A model generated the notes under the pieces. That model did no database searches, was not told where the DNA came from, and saw nothing but the letters and a program-made list of their open reading frames with translations. Below are positions 9,347 to 18,338 of a stretch of DNA of 64,000 bases, piece after piece. The DNA comes from Rhizobium sullae (GTDB taxonomy: Bacteria > Pseudomonadota > Alphaproteobacteria > Rhizobiales > Rhizobiaceae): the NCBI RefSeq assembly GCF_900169785.1, contig NZ_FWER01000009.1, positions 62,001-126,000 on the forward strand, given 5' to 3'. The translations under genes and the position numbers were made by a program. Every line of letters starts with the position of its first letter. Position 1 is the first letter of the stretch.

Positions 9347-10669
9347 TCAAAAACGCACGGTGAAGTCCGTTCCCCTGCCGATTTCGGACTTGACGATCAG
9401 CCGTGCGCGATGGCGCGTCAGGATATGCTTGACGATCGCAAGCCCAAGACCGGTGCCTTTTTTGGAGCGGCTGTCCTCAATACTGACGCGATAAAAGCGC
9501 TCCGTGAGGCGTGGCACATGCTCCGCGGAAATGCCCGGCCCTTTGTCCGCAACGCTGACTTCGATCGCTTCGCCAGGCGCACTCCTGACCCGGACATCGA
9601 CGACCTTGCCTTCCTGGCCGTACTTGCAGGCGTTCTCCATAAGATTTTCGAAAACCTGGACCAGTTCGTCGCGGTCTCCGAGAACCTCTGCCTTACCTTC
9701 CGGCAAATGCAGGTTGATCTCGACACCGACATCCTTGGCGAGCGGTGCAAGCGAGTCCCTGACATGGCCAAGCAGCGGCACGAGATCGACCTTTTCGTCG
9801 GGTGCGATATGCGACTTGAGCTCGAGGCGGGAAAGCGAGAGGAGGTCATCGACGAGGCGGCTCATGCGCGTCGTCTGGTCAAACATGATGCCGAGGAAGC
9901 GCTCCTGCGCCTTCGGATCATTCTTTGCCGGACCCTGGATCGTCTCGATGAAACCGCGGAGCGACGCAAGCGGGGTTCGCAGTTCATGGCTGGCGTTGGC
10001 AACGAAATCCGACCGCATGCGGTCGATGCGCCGCACTTCGGAAATGTCGCGGAAGGAGAGCAGAAACAGGCGCTCGCCGCTCCCGGCGCCACCGAAATCG
10101 ATCGGCGCACTGCGCACGATATAGACGCGCTCCGACGGCAGGCGCTCGGAATGCTCGATCTGGTTGGGCGTATTGGTGGCGATCGTCTCTCCCACCATGT
10201 CCAGAATGCCTGGCGAGCGTAAGCGGGCGGAAATATGCGCGCCGATCACCACTTCGCCGAAGGCTTTTTCCGCGGCGCGATTCTGGAAGAGAACCGAGGC
10301 GTCGCCTGAAAGGAGCATCACGGGAATGTCGAGGCCGGCCAGCGTCGCGGAGACGGCGGGCACCAGGCTTGCAGGTGCCTCGGGTTCGATTTCCGGCGCC
10401 TCCGCAAGCTTGGCCTGCACTGCTGGCATGCTGTTTAGCAGCACAATGGCGATCATGAAGACAACGAGCGCCAGCACCGCCCATTTGTTCATGCCGGCCG
10501 CAAGCGTAATGAGGCCAATGACGATCGCCGCAAGCAAGACCGTTCGCTGCTGCCGGATGCGGGCCATGAGCCCCGTTGTCCATGGCGTTTCGTCTTCCAA
10601 GTGTGCCTCGTGCGCCGCAAATCGAGTCGTTCTTATGGTTTCGAACTTTGCCTGATAGCCGGGATTCAT
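9347..10669 (-). CDS. phoR: Phosphate regulon sensor histidine kinase PhoR
   Basis: A membrane-bound histidine kinase of 440 residues that phosphorylates PhoB. Two hydrophobic segments near residues 46-82 (TVLLAAIVIGLITLAAGM, WAVLALVVFMIAIVLL) are separated by only a few residues, so there is little periplasmic sensing domain, as in known PhoR. A PAS-like region follows. The H-box is FVANASHELRTPLASLRGF, followed by ATP-lid motifs ENLMENACKYG, VADKGPGIS and KGTGLGLAIVKHIL. No clear ribosome site precedes 10669; an alternative start is MARIRQQRT at residue 35. It lies just upstream of the Pho box and pstS. Confidence 0.93.
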   Translation of the reverse strand: MNPGYQAKFETIRTTRFAAHEAHLEDETPWTTGLMARIRQQRTVLLAAIVIGLITLAAGMNKWAVLALVVFMIAIVLLNSMPAVQAKLAEAPEIEPEAPASLVPAVSATLAGLDIPVMLLSGDASVLFQNRAAEKAFGEVVIGAHISARLRSPGILDMVGETIATNTPNQIEHSERLPSERVYIVRSAPIDFGGAGSGERLFLLSFRDISEVRRIDRMRSDFVANASHELRTPLASLRGFIETIQGPAKNDPKAQERFLGIMFDQTTRMSRLVDDLLSLSRLELKSHIAPDEKVDLVPLLGHVRDSLAPLAKDVGVEINLHLPEGKAEVLGDRDELVQVFENLMENACKYGQEGKVVDVRVRSAPGEAIEVSVADKGPGISAEHVPRLTERFYRVSIEDSRSKKGTGLGLAIVKHILTRHRARLIVKSEIGRGTDFTVRF

Positions 10670-10806
10670 GACAGAAGTTTTCAGTTACTGCCACTAATCG
10701 CAAAAGCTGCAACCGAAACGCACAGAAATTTCCCTCTCGCGATGGATTTGATTTTCAACGGAAAATGTGATCGCCTGCGAGGAAAGCCGCAGCCCGAGGA
10801 GGAAAT

Positions 10807-11688
10807 ATGGCCGAAGCTGTAGAAAGCCGCGCGGTTGAACTGGACATCAGGGGCAAGAAGCGCGTCTTCGATGTCGACGATCCGGCGCTTCCGGATTGGA
10901 TCGATGAGTGGGCGCTGGAATCCGGGGAGTTCCCTTACAAGAAAAAGCTGAAAGAGGAAGAGTACCTCGAAGAGCTGGAAAGGTTGCAGATCGAACTGGT
11001 CAAAGTGCAGTTCTGGCTGCAGGCAACCGGCAAACGGGTGATGGCGCTCTTCGAAGGCCGCGATGCGGCTGGTAAGGGCGGCGCGATATCGGCCTCCTCC
11101 GCCCACATGAACCCGCGCCTTGCCCGCGTCGTCGCACTCGCCAAGCCAAATGACCGCGAACTCGGCCAATGGTATTTTCAGCGCTACATCGCGCAGTTTC
11201 CGACGGCCGGCGAGTTCGTTCTCTTCGACCGTTCCTGGTACAACCGCGCGGGCGTCGAGCCGGTCATGGGGTTTTGCACACCGAAGCAATATGAGGATTT
11301 TCTCAAGCAGGCGCCGCAGCTGGAAAAGATCATTGCCCACGAAGGTATTCACTTCTTCAAGTTCTATCTGGATATCGGCCGCGAAATGCAGCTGAAGCGC
11401 TTCCACGACCGCAGACACGACCCGCTGAAGATGTGGAAGCTTTCCTCGATGGATATCGCGGCGCTCACCAAATGGGGCGACTACAGCGAGAAACGCGACC
11501 GGATGCTTAAGGAAACGCACACGGAATTTGCGCCGTGGACGGTCATCCGAGCCAACGACAAACGGCGGGCGCGGCTCAACCTCATCCGTCACATGCTGAA
11601 GAAAATGGATTACGACGGCAAGGACGAAAAGGCGGTCGGCGATCTCGACGACAAGATCATCGGCGCAGGGTCCGGCTTTCTGAAATAA
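10807..11688 (+). CDS. ppk2: Polyphosphate kinase 2 (PPK2 family)
   Basis: A 293-residue PPK2 enzyme that transfers phosphate between polyphosphate and nucleoside di- or monophosphates. The Walker A loop is [13 protein letters not shown], the Walker B/lid motif [17 protein letters not shown], and the [12 protein letters not shown] region is typical of the class I enzymes that favour nucleotide synthesis from polyphosphate. A strong GAGGAGG ribosome site precedes the ATG. It is transcribed away from phoR and lies beside the phosphate-uptake operon, so a role in phosphate storage fits. I see no Pho box in the 137-base gap to phoR. Confidence 0.93.
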   Translation: MAEAVESRAVELDIRGKKRVFDVDDPALPDWIDEWALESGEFPYKKKLKEEEYLEELERLQIELVKVQFWLQATGKRVMALFEGRDAAGKGGAISASSAHMNPRLARVVALAKPNDRELGQWYFQRYIAQFPTAGEFVLFDRSWYNRAGVEPVMGFCTPKQYEDFLKQAPQLEKIIAHEGIHFFKFYLDIGREMQLKRFHDRRHDPLKMWKLSSMDIAALTKWGDYSEKRDRMLKETHTEFAPWTVIRANDKRRARLNLIRHMLKKMDYDGKDEKAVGDLDDKIIGAGSGFLK

Positions 11689-11691
11689 GGG

Positions 11692-12876
11692 TCACTGCCC
11701 CGGCAAAATGCGCACGGCGTAAAGGTTGATGCCCCGCGCCTTGCCGTCGACATCGCTGTTGATCATCAGCCTGCCGTCGGCATTCGGCGCCAGCGACCGG
11801 TCGAAGGTAACCTGAAGCAGTGCGTCGGATTTTTCACGCGTGACGCTGAAGCGATGGCGGGCGCAATTGCCGAGCGTCTGGAAATTGCACTCGACCGTGA
11901 CCTGTGTCGGCTCGTCGCTCGTCGACTGCAGCGTGATCGCAATCGTCGAAGACTTGCCGGCGAGTTGCTGAAGCACGTCTCTCGGAACGCTGATGCCGAT
12001 ATTGCCATCGGCGCCGTTGCTTTCCGAGATCAACCGAATGGCCGGACCGTCGTTTTCGGCGATGTTTTCCGTCCGTGCCCGCGGGCCGCTTTCGATCCCG
12101 GCGGCGTCCGAAGGCTTGAATATCTCGATCCATTCCGCAGAAAAGCTGTTCTGCGGATCGATCGTCACCGGCTGATCGACATGCGGCGCCGTGTTCGAAG
12201 CATTTTCGTCCGCACCGTCGAAATCTTCCGGCTCGGTACTGGCAGGCGGGTTGGCGACGCTAGTGTCGCGCTCGGCCGCCGTCAGGAAGAGGCCGGACTT
12301 ATAGGCCCACCAGGCCCCCATGCCGATGAAGGCGATCAGCACGCACCAGACGAGCAGCCGAGAGAAGAATTTCCGCGGTTTGCGGCGCTTCGCAGCCCCC
12401 TCCGGCCGGAAATCCATATGGGCAGCGGTCCGGCTTTCGGCTGCGAAACGTTCGCTGGCCTGAGGTGCGGCACCGAGATGATCGGTCGCGGCAGCATGGA
12501 CGTCATCAAGCCTCGACTCGTCATAGACGGGCCTTGCCGAATAGCCTCGTGTTTCACCGCCGACCTGAGGCGCGTCATCTTCAAAGCGCTCGTCGCGCCG
12601 GACCGGCGGCGGGATCTCCGCAACGGGTGGAACGGGCACTTCCGGCGGCCCCTGGCGCGGATGCAGACGCTCGCGTTCTTCGGCCTCGATCATGTGAATG
12701 GTCGTTTCGAGCCGATGGCGATGATGCGCAATCGCTTCCCGGTCGGTGATATCCTGCTTGCGAAGGCCGGCCTCCAGCGCCTGGCGGGCCGATTGATAAA
12801 TCCTTGCGCGGACTTCCGGATTATCGCGATCGGAGTTGTTAAGCGCCGTTCTGATTGCCGTTTCTAATCCGCTCAC
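11692..12876 (-). CDS. Single-pass membrane protein, function unknown
   Basis: A 394-residue protein I do not recognise. The N-terminal 170 residues are charged and helical with a proline-rich stretch (78-95) and should be cytoplasmic, ending in a basic patch KRRKPRKFF. One membrane helix follows at about 172-192 (LLVWCVLIAFIGMGAWWAY). The remaining 200 residues look like a beta-rich extracytoplasmic domain with two cysteines in VECNFQTLGNCARH that could form a disulfide. It converges with ppk2, with only 3 bases between stops. Such proteins are conserved in rhizobia; no catalytic motif is visible. Confidence 0.85.
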   Translation of the reverse strand: MSGLETAIRTALNNSDRDNPEVRARIYQSARQALEAGLRKQDITDREAIAHHRHRLETTIHMIEAEERERLHPRQGPPEVPVPPVAEIPPPVRRDERFEDDAPQVGGETRGYSARPVYDESRLDDVHAAATDHLGAAPQASERFAAESRTAAHMDFRPEGAAKRRKPRKFFSRLLVWCVLIAFIGMGAWWAYKSGLFLTAAERDTSVANPPASTEPEDFDGADENASNTAPHVDQPVTIDPQNSFSAEWIEIFKPSDAAGIESGPRARTENIAENDGPAIRLISESNGADGNIGISVPRDVLQQLAGKSSTIAITLQSTSDEPTQVTVECNFQTLGNCARHRFSVTREKSDALLQVTFDRSLAPNADGRLMINSDVDGKARGINLYAVRILPGQ

Positions 12877-13116
12877 ATCCGATCCTTCATGCTGGCATCA
12901 GGCATCACCCTGAAATCTTTACAAATGCCTAACAAAACTCGGTAGCGTCAATGGCTGAAAACCGCAAGTCTTGCGGCTGGCAGCATGCCGCATCGCAGGG
13001 AATAAATATGCCCTTTGGGCCGCGCTTGCCCACTCACCCGGATAGCCGATCTTCCAGGAATCGACAGCTCGGCACTCAAGCACGCTCTTTTCCTCGTTCA
13101 TCAAGTCTGCTATCAA

Positions 13117-13140
13117 ATTGACGTTTTCGTAAACGTCAAT
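13117..13140. promoter_or_regulatory. Perfect inverted repeat overlapping a start codon
   Basis: Arms ATTGACGTTT and AAACGTCAAT, each 10 bases, flank TCGT. The last two bases of the right arm are the AT of the ATG at 13139. It is probably an operator for the downstream gene; a role in translation is also possible. Confidence 0.55.
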
Positions 13141-14110
13141 GGTGAACGCTGTGGCTCTTCCTAAAATCCTCACGGAAAATCTGAGACTGCCGGTCCTTGC
13201 TTCGCCGCTCTTTATCATCTCCCACCCGGCTCTGACATTGGCGCAATGCAAGGCAGGCGTGATCGGCGCATTCCCGGCGCTGAATGCCCGGCCCGAAAGC
13301 CAGCTCGACGAATGGCTGGCAATGATCACCGAAGACATCGCAGCCTATAACGCCGCCAATCCAGACAGGCCCGCAGCACCCCTCGCCGTCAACCAGATCG
13401 TCCATATGTCGAACAAGCGGCTCGAGCATGATCTGCGCCTCTGCGTCAAATACAAAGTGCCGATCGTGATCTCTTCGCTCGGCGCTGTCCCCGAGGTGAA
13501 CGCAGCGGTGCACTCCTACGGCGGTATCGTGCTCCACGACGTCATCAACAACCGCCACGCCAATTCGGCGATCCGGAAAGGTGCGGACGGGCTGATCGCT
13601 GTTGCGGCAGGCGCCGGCGGGCATGCCGGCACGCTGTCGCCCTTCGCTCTGGTGCAGGAAATCCGTGAATGGTTCGACGGGCCGCTGCTCTTGGCAGGCG
13701 CGATCGCGACCGGCGGCGCGATCCTTGCGGCGCAGGCAATGGGCGCGGATATGGCCTATATCGGAACGCCGTTCATCGCGACTGGGGAAGCGCGCGCCAC
13801 CGACGCCTACAAGCAGGCAATCGTTGCGGGTGCAGCAAGCGATATCGTCTATTCCAACTATTTTACCGGCGTGCACGGCAACTACCTGAAGCCATCGATC
13901 CAGGCCGTTGGCCTCGACCCGGACAACCTGCCGATGGCAGACCCGTCGAAGATGGATTTCGAACAGGCCGTAGGCGGCGCGAAGGCCTGGAAAGACATCT
14001 GGGGTAGCGGCCAGGGCATCGGCGCGATCAAGGCCGTCGAGCCGGTTGCCAAGCTTGTTGACAGACTGGAGGTCGAATACCGCGAGGCGCGCGCGCGCCT
14101 CGCGCTCTGA
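13139..14110 (+). CDS. Nitronate monooxygenase / FabK-like FMN flavoprotein
   Basis: A 323-residue TIM-barrel flavoprotein of the 2-nitropropane dioxygenase family, which oxidises nitronates using FMN and oxygen; FabK enoyl-ACP reductases share the fold. The N-terminus LRLPVLASPLFIISHPALTLA is typical. The FMN/catalytic motif AAGAGGHAGTLSPFALV contains the conserved histidine, followed by AGAIATGGAILAAQAMGADM and YIGTPFIATGEA. Length fits the family. The ATG at 13139 overlaps a perfect palindrome. The natural substrate cannot be told from sequence. It is monocistronic, with a tRNA gene downstream. Confidence 0.85.
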   Translation: MVNAVALPKILTENLRLPVLASPLFIISHPALTLAQCKAGVIGAFPALNARPESQLDEWLAMITEDIAAYNAANPDRPAAPLAVNQIVHMSNKRLEHDLRLCVKYKVPIVISSLGAVPEVNAAVHSYGGIVLHDVINNRHANSAIRKGADGLIAVAAGAGGHAGTLSPFALVQEIREWFDGPLLLAGAIATGGAILAAQAMGADMAYIGTPFIATGEARATDAYKQAIVAGAASDIVYSNYFTGVHGNYLKPSIQAVGLDPDNLPMADPSKMDFEQAVGGAKAWKDIWGSGQGIGAIKAVEPVAKLVDRLEVEYREARARLAL

Positions 14111-14235
14111 GCCGCGCCACCTTCCGCAGAGGGGCGTCTTTTTTGCCAAAGGCACGACAGAGCGCTTGAAATCTTCAAACAATGCCTGTATCAGCGCCAT
14201 GCAAATCGCGGGCCGCACAATTCGGCCGCTAGGTT

Positions 14236-14311
14236 GCCGCTTTAGCTCAGTCGGTAGAGCACATCATTCGTAATGATGGGGTCACGTGTTCGAGTCACGT
14301 AAGCGGCACCA
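14236..14311 (+). tRNA. tRNA-Thr (anticodon CGT)
   Basis: A 76-base cloverleaf. The acceptor arm GCCGCTT pairs with AAGCGGC, followed by discriminator A and an encoded CCA. The D loop contains AGCTCAGTCGGTAGAGC, and the T arm GTGTTCGAGTCAC. The anticodon stem TCATT/AATGA presents CGT, which reads ACG threonine codons. Confidence 0.95.
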
Positions 14312-14373
14312 GTCTTTCCAAGATCAGCTTCTTTTGACGAAAAGCAGGGGCCTGTTGGCGCTACCGCCTGCAA

Positions 14374-15252
14374 TCAACCGCTTCCGGCGTCAATGCCCCG
14401 ACGGCGGATGCGGCAGCATTCGTTGAAGGTCTTTCCGGAGCCACAGGGGCATGGATCGCCGCTGCGGCGCTGCAGGCGGCCGATCAGGGGGAGCGTGGCT
14501 GCGGAGGGCAGCAAGGCCGCGGCAAGGGCGACAAGCTTGGCCGAGATGCCGGGGACGACGAGGCGGCGGCCGGATTTGAAGCCGCGCCAGGCGCGTTCGG
14601 CCACGTAATCCGAGTTGAGTTTGGGCAATATCTTGAACAGTTGTGCCCGGCCTGCGCCGGATTTTTCGAGGAACTCGGTCGATACCGGCCCCGGCGCGAC
14701 GCATGTGACCGTCACGCCCGTGCGGCGCAATTCCTGATGGAGCGCTTCCGAAAAGAAGCGCACGAAAGCCTTGCTTGCGTAATACAGGGCCATATTGGGC
14801 CCGGGCGTGAACCCGGCTATGGAGCCGAGATTGAGCACGCCGCCGCGCCCGCGCGCCGCCATTCCCGGCAGGAAGCGAAGGGTCAAGTCGCTGAGGGCGC
14901 GTATGTTGAGATCGATGATGCCAAGCTGATCATCCACGGGAAGTAGCGTCGCTGAACCGCGCAATCCGTATCCGGCGCTATTGACCAGAACATCGCAGAA
15001 CAACCCCTTCGCAGACAGGAAGTCCTGCAGATGCGCCGAGGCATCGGCCGCAAGCAGATCCAATTCAAGCGTGAATGCTTCGCCGCCTTCCGCCCGCACC
15101 TCCACCGCGGTAGCAGCCAAGGCTTCCGGCGAGCGCGCAACAAGCACGATGGTGGCGCGCTCGCGGGCGACGACTTTGGCGATCGACCTGCCGATGCCAC
15201 GCGACGCACCGACCACGACGACAGCCGGCCGAAACTCACTTTGCATAATCAT
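14374..15252 (-). CDS. Short-chain dehydrogenase with C-terminal SEC-C zinc motif
   Basis: A 292-residue fusion. Residues 8-255 are a classical Rossmann SDR with the nucleotide motif VGASRGIGRSIA, NSAGYG, and catalytic S with YYASKAFVRFF. The last 30 residues hold a SEC-C motif, CPCGSGKTFNECC, a zinc-binding tail found in SecA and varied proteins. The tail is unusual on an SDR. The ATG overlaps the stop of the upstream acyltransferase-like gene by four bases (ATGA), which supports this start and translational coupling. It is third in the operon 16635-14374. The substrate is unknown. Confidence 0.88.
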   Translation of the reverse strand: MIMQSEFRPAVVVVGASRGIGRSIAKVVARERATIVLVARSPEALAATAVEVRAEGGEAFTLELDLLAADASAHLQDFLSAKGLFCDVLVNSAGYGLRGSATLLPVDDQLGIIDLNIRALSDLTLRFLPGMAARGRGGVLNLGSIAGFTPGPNMALYYASKAFVRFFSEALHQELRRTGVTVTCVAPGPVSTEFLEKSGAGRAQLFKILPKLNSDYVAERAWRGFKSGRRLVVPGISAKLVALAAALLPSAATLPLIGRLQRRSGDPCPCGSGKTFNECCRIRRRGIDAGSG

Positions 15253-16040
15253 GCCGCCGCCCCTGAAGACGACGTATCGGGAGCGCAGGCACCTTGCGAG
15301 GCGATATTCCTTACCTCGCTGGCGACTTCACCGTTCAATATCTTTTCGAATCGCTCCAGCGCCCGAGCGACATTGGCGCCGTCCATGACCCTGTGGTCGT
15401 AGTGGATGCGGACGGTGACCGATCCATCCGCCGAGATCGGGCCGTAGTTGAAGATCGTGGTCAAAGGCGAAAGCGGATTGAGGGATTCCGCCCCGAGACC
15501 GGAATAGACCGACAGCTGGAATGTGCCGAACCGGCGGGCGCGCTGCCGCCCGATATTCAGTCCGAGCCACATCAGCAGCCACCTTAAAGGCGCCGGCGCA
15601 CGGGCAAACTTCAATGCGCGCCGGAACTCCTTGATCTCCAGCACCGGGCGCGAGCGCACCGCTTGGATCAGGGCCTCAATTTCGGCGATCGGCCGCCGCT
15701 CTGGGGCCTTGATAGAGTTCAGCAAGACGATTCGCTCGCCGTCATATTCGCGCTCATGGGCAATCGAGGCCACGCTTTCCGGGTATTCATAGAGCTGTGG
15801 CCTCGGAAACTTGACGTAAGCGCGCCTAAGATCCGGCGTCTCCTGAGAGAGAAGCGCGTACCCCTTCAAGAAGAGTACGGTCCAGGAGGGCTTGCTCGGC
15901 TGCGTGATTCTGGCTTCCTGGAGCGGGGCAAGGTTCATCTGCCGCTGCACGGTGACCCGCGGCACACTGATCGAGAACCGCATCAGATCCCCGACAAGGC
16001 GGCGCGCCGCCGAAAGCTTGATGGTCCGGCCTCTCATCAT
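15249..16040 (-). CDS. E2-type acyltransferase-domain protein (no lipoyl domain)
   Basis: A 263-residue protein resembling the catalytic domain of 2-oxoacid dehydrogenase E2 and chloramphenicol acetyltransferase. The C-terminal active-site motif IHYDHRVMDGANVARALERF carries the His and Asp of HxxxD. No lipoyl or E1/E3-binding domain is present, and E1 and E3 are absent nearby, so it is unlikely to be a dehydrogenase complex core. It may transfer acyl groups from CoA in a pathway with its neighbours. It lies 7 bases after the ICMT-like gene and overlaps the SDR gene by 4 bases. Confidence 0.82.
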   Translation of the reverse strand: MMRGRTIKLSAARRLVGDLMRFSISVPRVTVQRQMNLAPLQEARITQPSKPSWTVLFLKGYALLSQETPDLRRAYVKFPRPQLYEYPESVASIAHEREYDGERIVLLNSIKAPERRPIAEIEALIQAVRSRPVLEIKEFRRALKFARAPAPLRWLLMWLGLNIGRQRARRFGTFQLSVYSGLGAESLNPLSPLTTIFNYGPISADGSVTVRIHYDHRVMDGANVARALERFEKILNGEVASEVRNIASQGACAPDTSSSGAAA

Positions 16041-16047
16041 GCCTCCT

Positions 16048-16635
16048 CTAATAGAGATAGGGAATAATTCGCGTGGTCCGGTCCATGTAGGCGCGGTACT
16101 GCGGGCCGAAAATTTCGAGCATCATACGCTCTTCCTTGTCCACCCGTAGGAAGAAAAGGATTGCGAAGCCAGTCAAGCCTGCGAGCCCTACCACCCAATT
16201 GGACAGCAGAAAGGCCTGGCCAAGGGCCATGAGCAGGAAAGACGTGTACATGGGATGACGGACGAAAGCATATGGACCGCTGCAAATCAGCTGATGCTGG
16301 TCGCGAATCTCCAGCGTGATCGACCAGTTGCGGCCGAGTTCCTTATGGGTCCTGCGAAAGACCCACATGGCGGTGGCAAAGAGTACCGCTCCGACGGCCA
16401 CGGCCCAGGCGCGGGCCGGATAATCGGCTGCTTCCGGCATGCCGGTGGCGACATAGAATCCCGGCGCGATCGCAAGGCCTAGTAGCGCCGACGCAAGCCC
16501 GATCTTCTCTGTAGGCGAGCGGCGGTGGCTGACGACACGCACGCGTTTGGCGCGGCGCTCGAAGGGATATCGGATAACATACCAGGCAACGACGCCGAGC
16601 ACCCATAGAATCTTGCCGACAACAGCTATGCTCAA
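16048..16635 (-). CDS. Isoprenylcysteine carboxyl methyltransferase-like membrane protein
   Basis: A 195-residue inner-membrane protein of the ICMT/PEMT fold with about five hydrophobic segments. The conserved S-adenosylmethionine motif ICSGPYAFVRHPMYTSFLL and the C-terminal DKEERMMLEIFGPQYRAY match the family. Eukaryotic ICMT methylates prenylated cysteine; bacterial members act on lipids or unknown small molecules. It is first in the operon with an E2-like acyltransferase and a SEC-C SDR. The actual methyl acceptor is unknown. Confidence 0.85.
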   Translation of the reverse strand: MSIAVVGKILWVLGVVAWYVIRYPFERRAKRVRVVSHRRSPTEKIGLASALLGLAIAPGFYVATGMPEAADYPARAWAVAVGAVLFATAMWVFRRTHKELGRNWSITLEIRDQHQLICSGPYAFVRHPMYTSFLLMALGQAFLLSNWVVGLAGLTGFAILFFLRVDKEERMMLEIFGPQYRAYMDRTTRIIPYLY

Positions 16636-16709
16636 TTCAAGTCACCGGAGCCCTTCTGCGTCCTGCAATCGACTGGATGAAAGCGGTATAACAGCTTGCC
16701 GCCTCGCAT

Positions 16710-17291
16710 TTAGGTATTCATTTCCCGAAGCTGCGTCACGAATTGTTGCGGACGGAGCCAGATGCTGGGTGCCTTATAGCCCATCGAGCGAGCGATTTCT
16801 GCTACGAAAGCGTTGCAATTGTAAACCGTAGCCTGCCAAAACTTGGACTTGGCTTTCAGCTTGCGTATGAAGGCAACGGTTTCGTTGTATTCGGATGGAG
16901 TCAGCAGGACTCGCCAGCTTGCCGACCTGTAGGCCTCCTCCAGATCACCGTCGCTGGCCCCGGTTTCCGCCGGCACAGGCAGGAAGTGGCCGAGAACATA
17001 GGGACCCGCATCATTGGTCGCAGGAGCAAGCCCCGCGACTTCCGGATTGACCATCCCGCCGGCTTTGTTCAATCGCCCAAAAACCACGTAGGTGTGGCCG
17101 TAGCTCAGCGCATAACGCGAGCGGAATTCGACGAAGTATTGGCCTTCTCTTTTTTGCGATGATTCGCCAACCAACGCTCCGCGCGCGTCCGAGACGAATC
17201 GCGGCTGCGGAGGCTCGTCTTCTGTCTGGCATGATGTGAGCGCGAGAGCAAATAGTATTACAAGTGACAGATGGCCCTTAGCAAGCGTCAT
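16710..17291 (-). CDS. Lipoprotein with possible permuted NlpC/P60 (LRAT-like) domain
   Basis: A 193-residue predicted lipoprotein. The signal LVILFALALTSC ends in a lipobox (LTSC), so the mature protein starts at the cysteine in CQTEDEPP. The body contains YALSYGHTYVVFGR early and QATVYNCNAFVAEIARSMG late. A His followed much later by NC-N-F is the order of permuted papain-like NlpC/P60 and LRAT enzymes; this assignment is my inference. It could act on peptidoglycan or lipids in the periplasm. It lies near other envelope genes and is probably monocistronic. Confidence 0.8.
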   Translation of the reverse strand: MTLAKGHLSLVILFALALTSCQTEDEPPQPRFVSDARGALVGESSQKREGQYFVEFRSRYALSYGHTYVVFGRLNKAGGMVNPEVAGLAPATNDAGPYVLGHFLPVPAETGASDGDLEEAYRSASWRVLLTPSEYNETVAFIRKLKAKSKFWQATVYNCNAFVAEIARSMGYKAPSIWLRPQQFVTQLREMNT

Positions 17292-17443
17292 CGCTACACT
17301 TTATCTCCCGGATCGAGCGAGCAAAAACACTGCTCTGCTTACCGGCCAATCTTTGCACTGCAAGCTTTGAGGCAGGTCCAGCCCGGACTGCACGATGTGG
17401 GAAGGGCCACGAATGCCCCCTCCCATTCAGCAACAGTTAGTTG

Positions 17444-17581
17444 CTACTTATACACTGGTGCCGGCGCTGCTTCTGCTGCGGGCGGCGGGGCCTTCCCCTT
17501 GCCTTTACCGACCGCTCCGCAAGCGGTCAGGCTTGCGACGGAAAACAATGCAACCAGGCACATGATCAGAATTCTGCTCAT
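17444..17581 (-). CDS. Small lipoprotein, 45 residues
   Basis: A very short lipoprotein. The start at 17581 (MSRILIMCLVALFSVASLTAC) follows a GGAGAGG ribosome site. The longer open frame to 17707 lacks one and gives an atypical N-terminus. The lipobox LTAC is followed by a mature peptide of about 25 residues rich in Gly, Lys, Pro and Ala. Such entericidin-sized lipoproteins are common in rhizobia and have no assigned function. Confidence 0.75.
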   Translation of the reverse strand: MSRILIMCLVALFSVASLTACGAVGKGKGKAPPPAAEAAPAPVYK

Positions 17582-17750
17582 CAGTAGTCCTCTCCTTAGC
17601 ACGGAATAGGTTATCGAAGGCAACGCTTCTACTAATAGCGGCAAAATAGGCCCAAGCCAAGTGCAGAAAGGACACAACTTGCCTTCCGTGCGGCCCGGGC
17701 GCCTCATAATGCCTAACAGATCATGGCATTATCGACGCAAAATGTAAGCA

Positions 17751-18338
17751 TCATATGACCAATACCGGCGTTCCCACCGGAACTCGGTTGTAGAGATCGA
17801 CAATGTCTTCATTGGTCAAGCGAATGCATCCATTGGACACCGCCTGCCCTATCAACCACGGCTCGTTCGTTCCATGCAGCCGAAACAGAGTGTCCTGTCC
17901 GCCGCGGTAGAGATAAAGGGCGGCGGCGCCAAGCGGATTGTGCGGCCCACCCGAAACACCGCCGGCATACTGCGCCAGATGCGGCTTGCGCCGAATCATG
18001 CTGGCGGTGGGCATCCATGAGGGCCATTCCGCCTTGCGTCCGATGGCCGCTCTTCCCTTGAGCGTGAGCCCCTCCTCGCCAACGGCGACGCCATAACGCA
18101 GTGCGCTGCCGCCGCCTTCGACCAGATACAGGTAACGCTCGTAGGTGTTGACGACGATCGTTCCCGGCTGCTCGTTTCCGTTATACTGGACCTGCCGCCG
18201 CCGGTAGCGGGAACTGGGACGCGGCGTTGACGAAAACATCGACCCCACCTGCCATCCCGTCGTTGAAGCACATCCAGATACCATCAAGGCCAGACTGCCC
18301 AGCAAGAGCCCCCGGCGCGCAATGCGTTTTTTGTCCAT
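17751..18338 (-). CDS. L,D-transpeptidase (YkuD domain) lipoprotein
   Basis: A 195-residue envelope enzyme that makes 3-3 crosslinks in peptidoglycan or anchors proteins to it. A basic start and hydrophobic signal end in a lipobox (MVSGC). The YkuD domain carries GTIVVNTYERYLYLVEGGG, the catalytic histidine in FRLHGTNEP and the cysteine in VSNGCIRLTNEDIVDLY. All catalytic residues are present. Rhizobiales carry many of these enzymes, in keeping with polar growth. It is monocistronic, divergent from the SDR at 18593. Confidence 0.93.
   Translation of the reverse strand: MDKKRIARRGLLLGSLALMVSGCASTTGWQVGSMFSSTPRPSSRYRRRQVQYNGNEQPGTIVVNTYERYLYLVEGGGSALRYGVAVGEEGLTLKGRAAIGRKAEWPSWMPTASMIRRKPHLAQYAGGVSGGPHNPLGAAALYLYRGGQDTLFRLHGTNEPWLIGQAVSNGCIRLTNEDIVDLYNRVPVGTPVLVI

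Noticed and set aside
14160..14400. tRNA gene as an integration site for a mobile island
   Set aside because: No integrase gene and no repeat of the tRNA 3' end was noticed nearby, and the flanking genes look ordinary.
15249..16040. E2 subunit of a 2-oxoacid dehydrogenase complex
   Set aside because: No lipoyl or subunit-binding domain and no E1 or E3 genes nearby; only the catalytic domain is similar.
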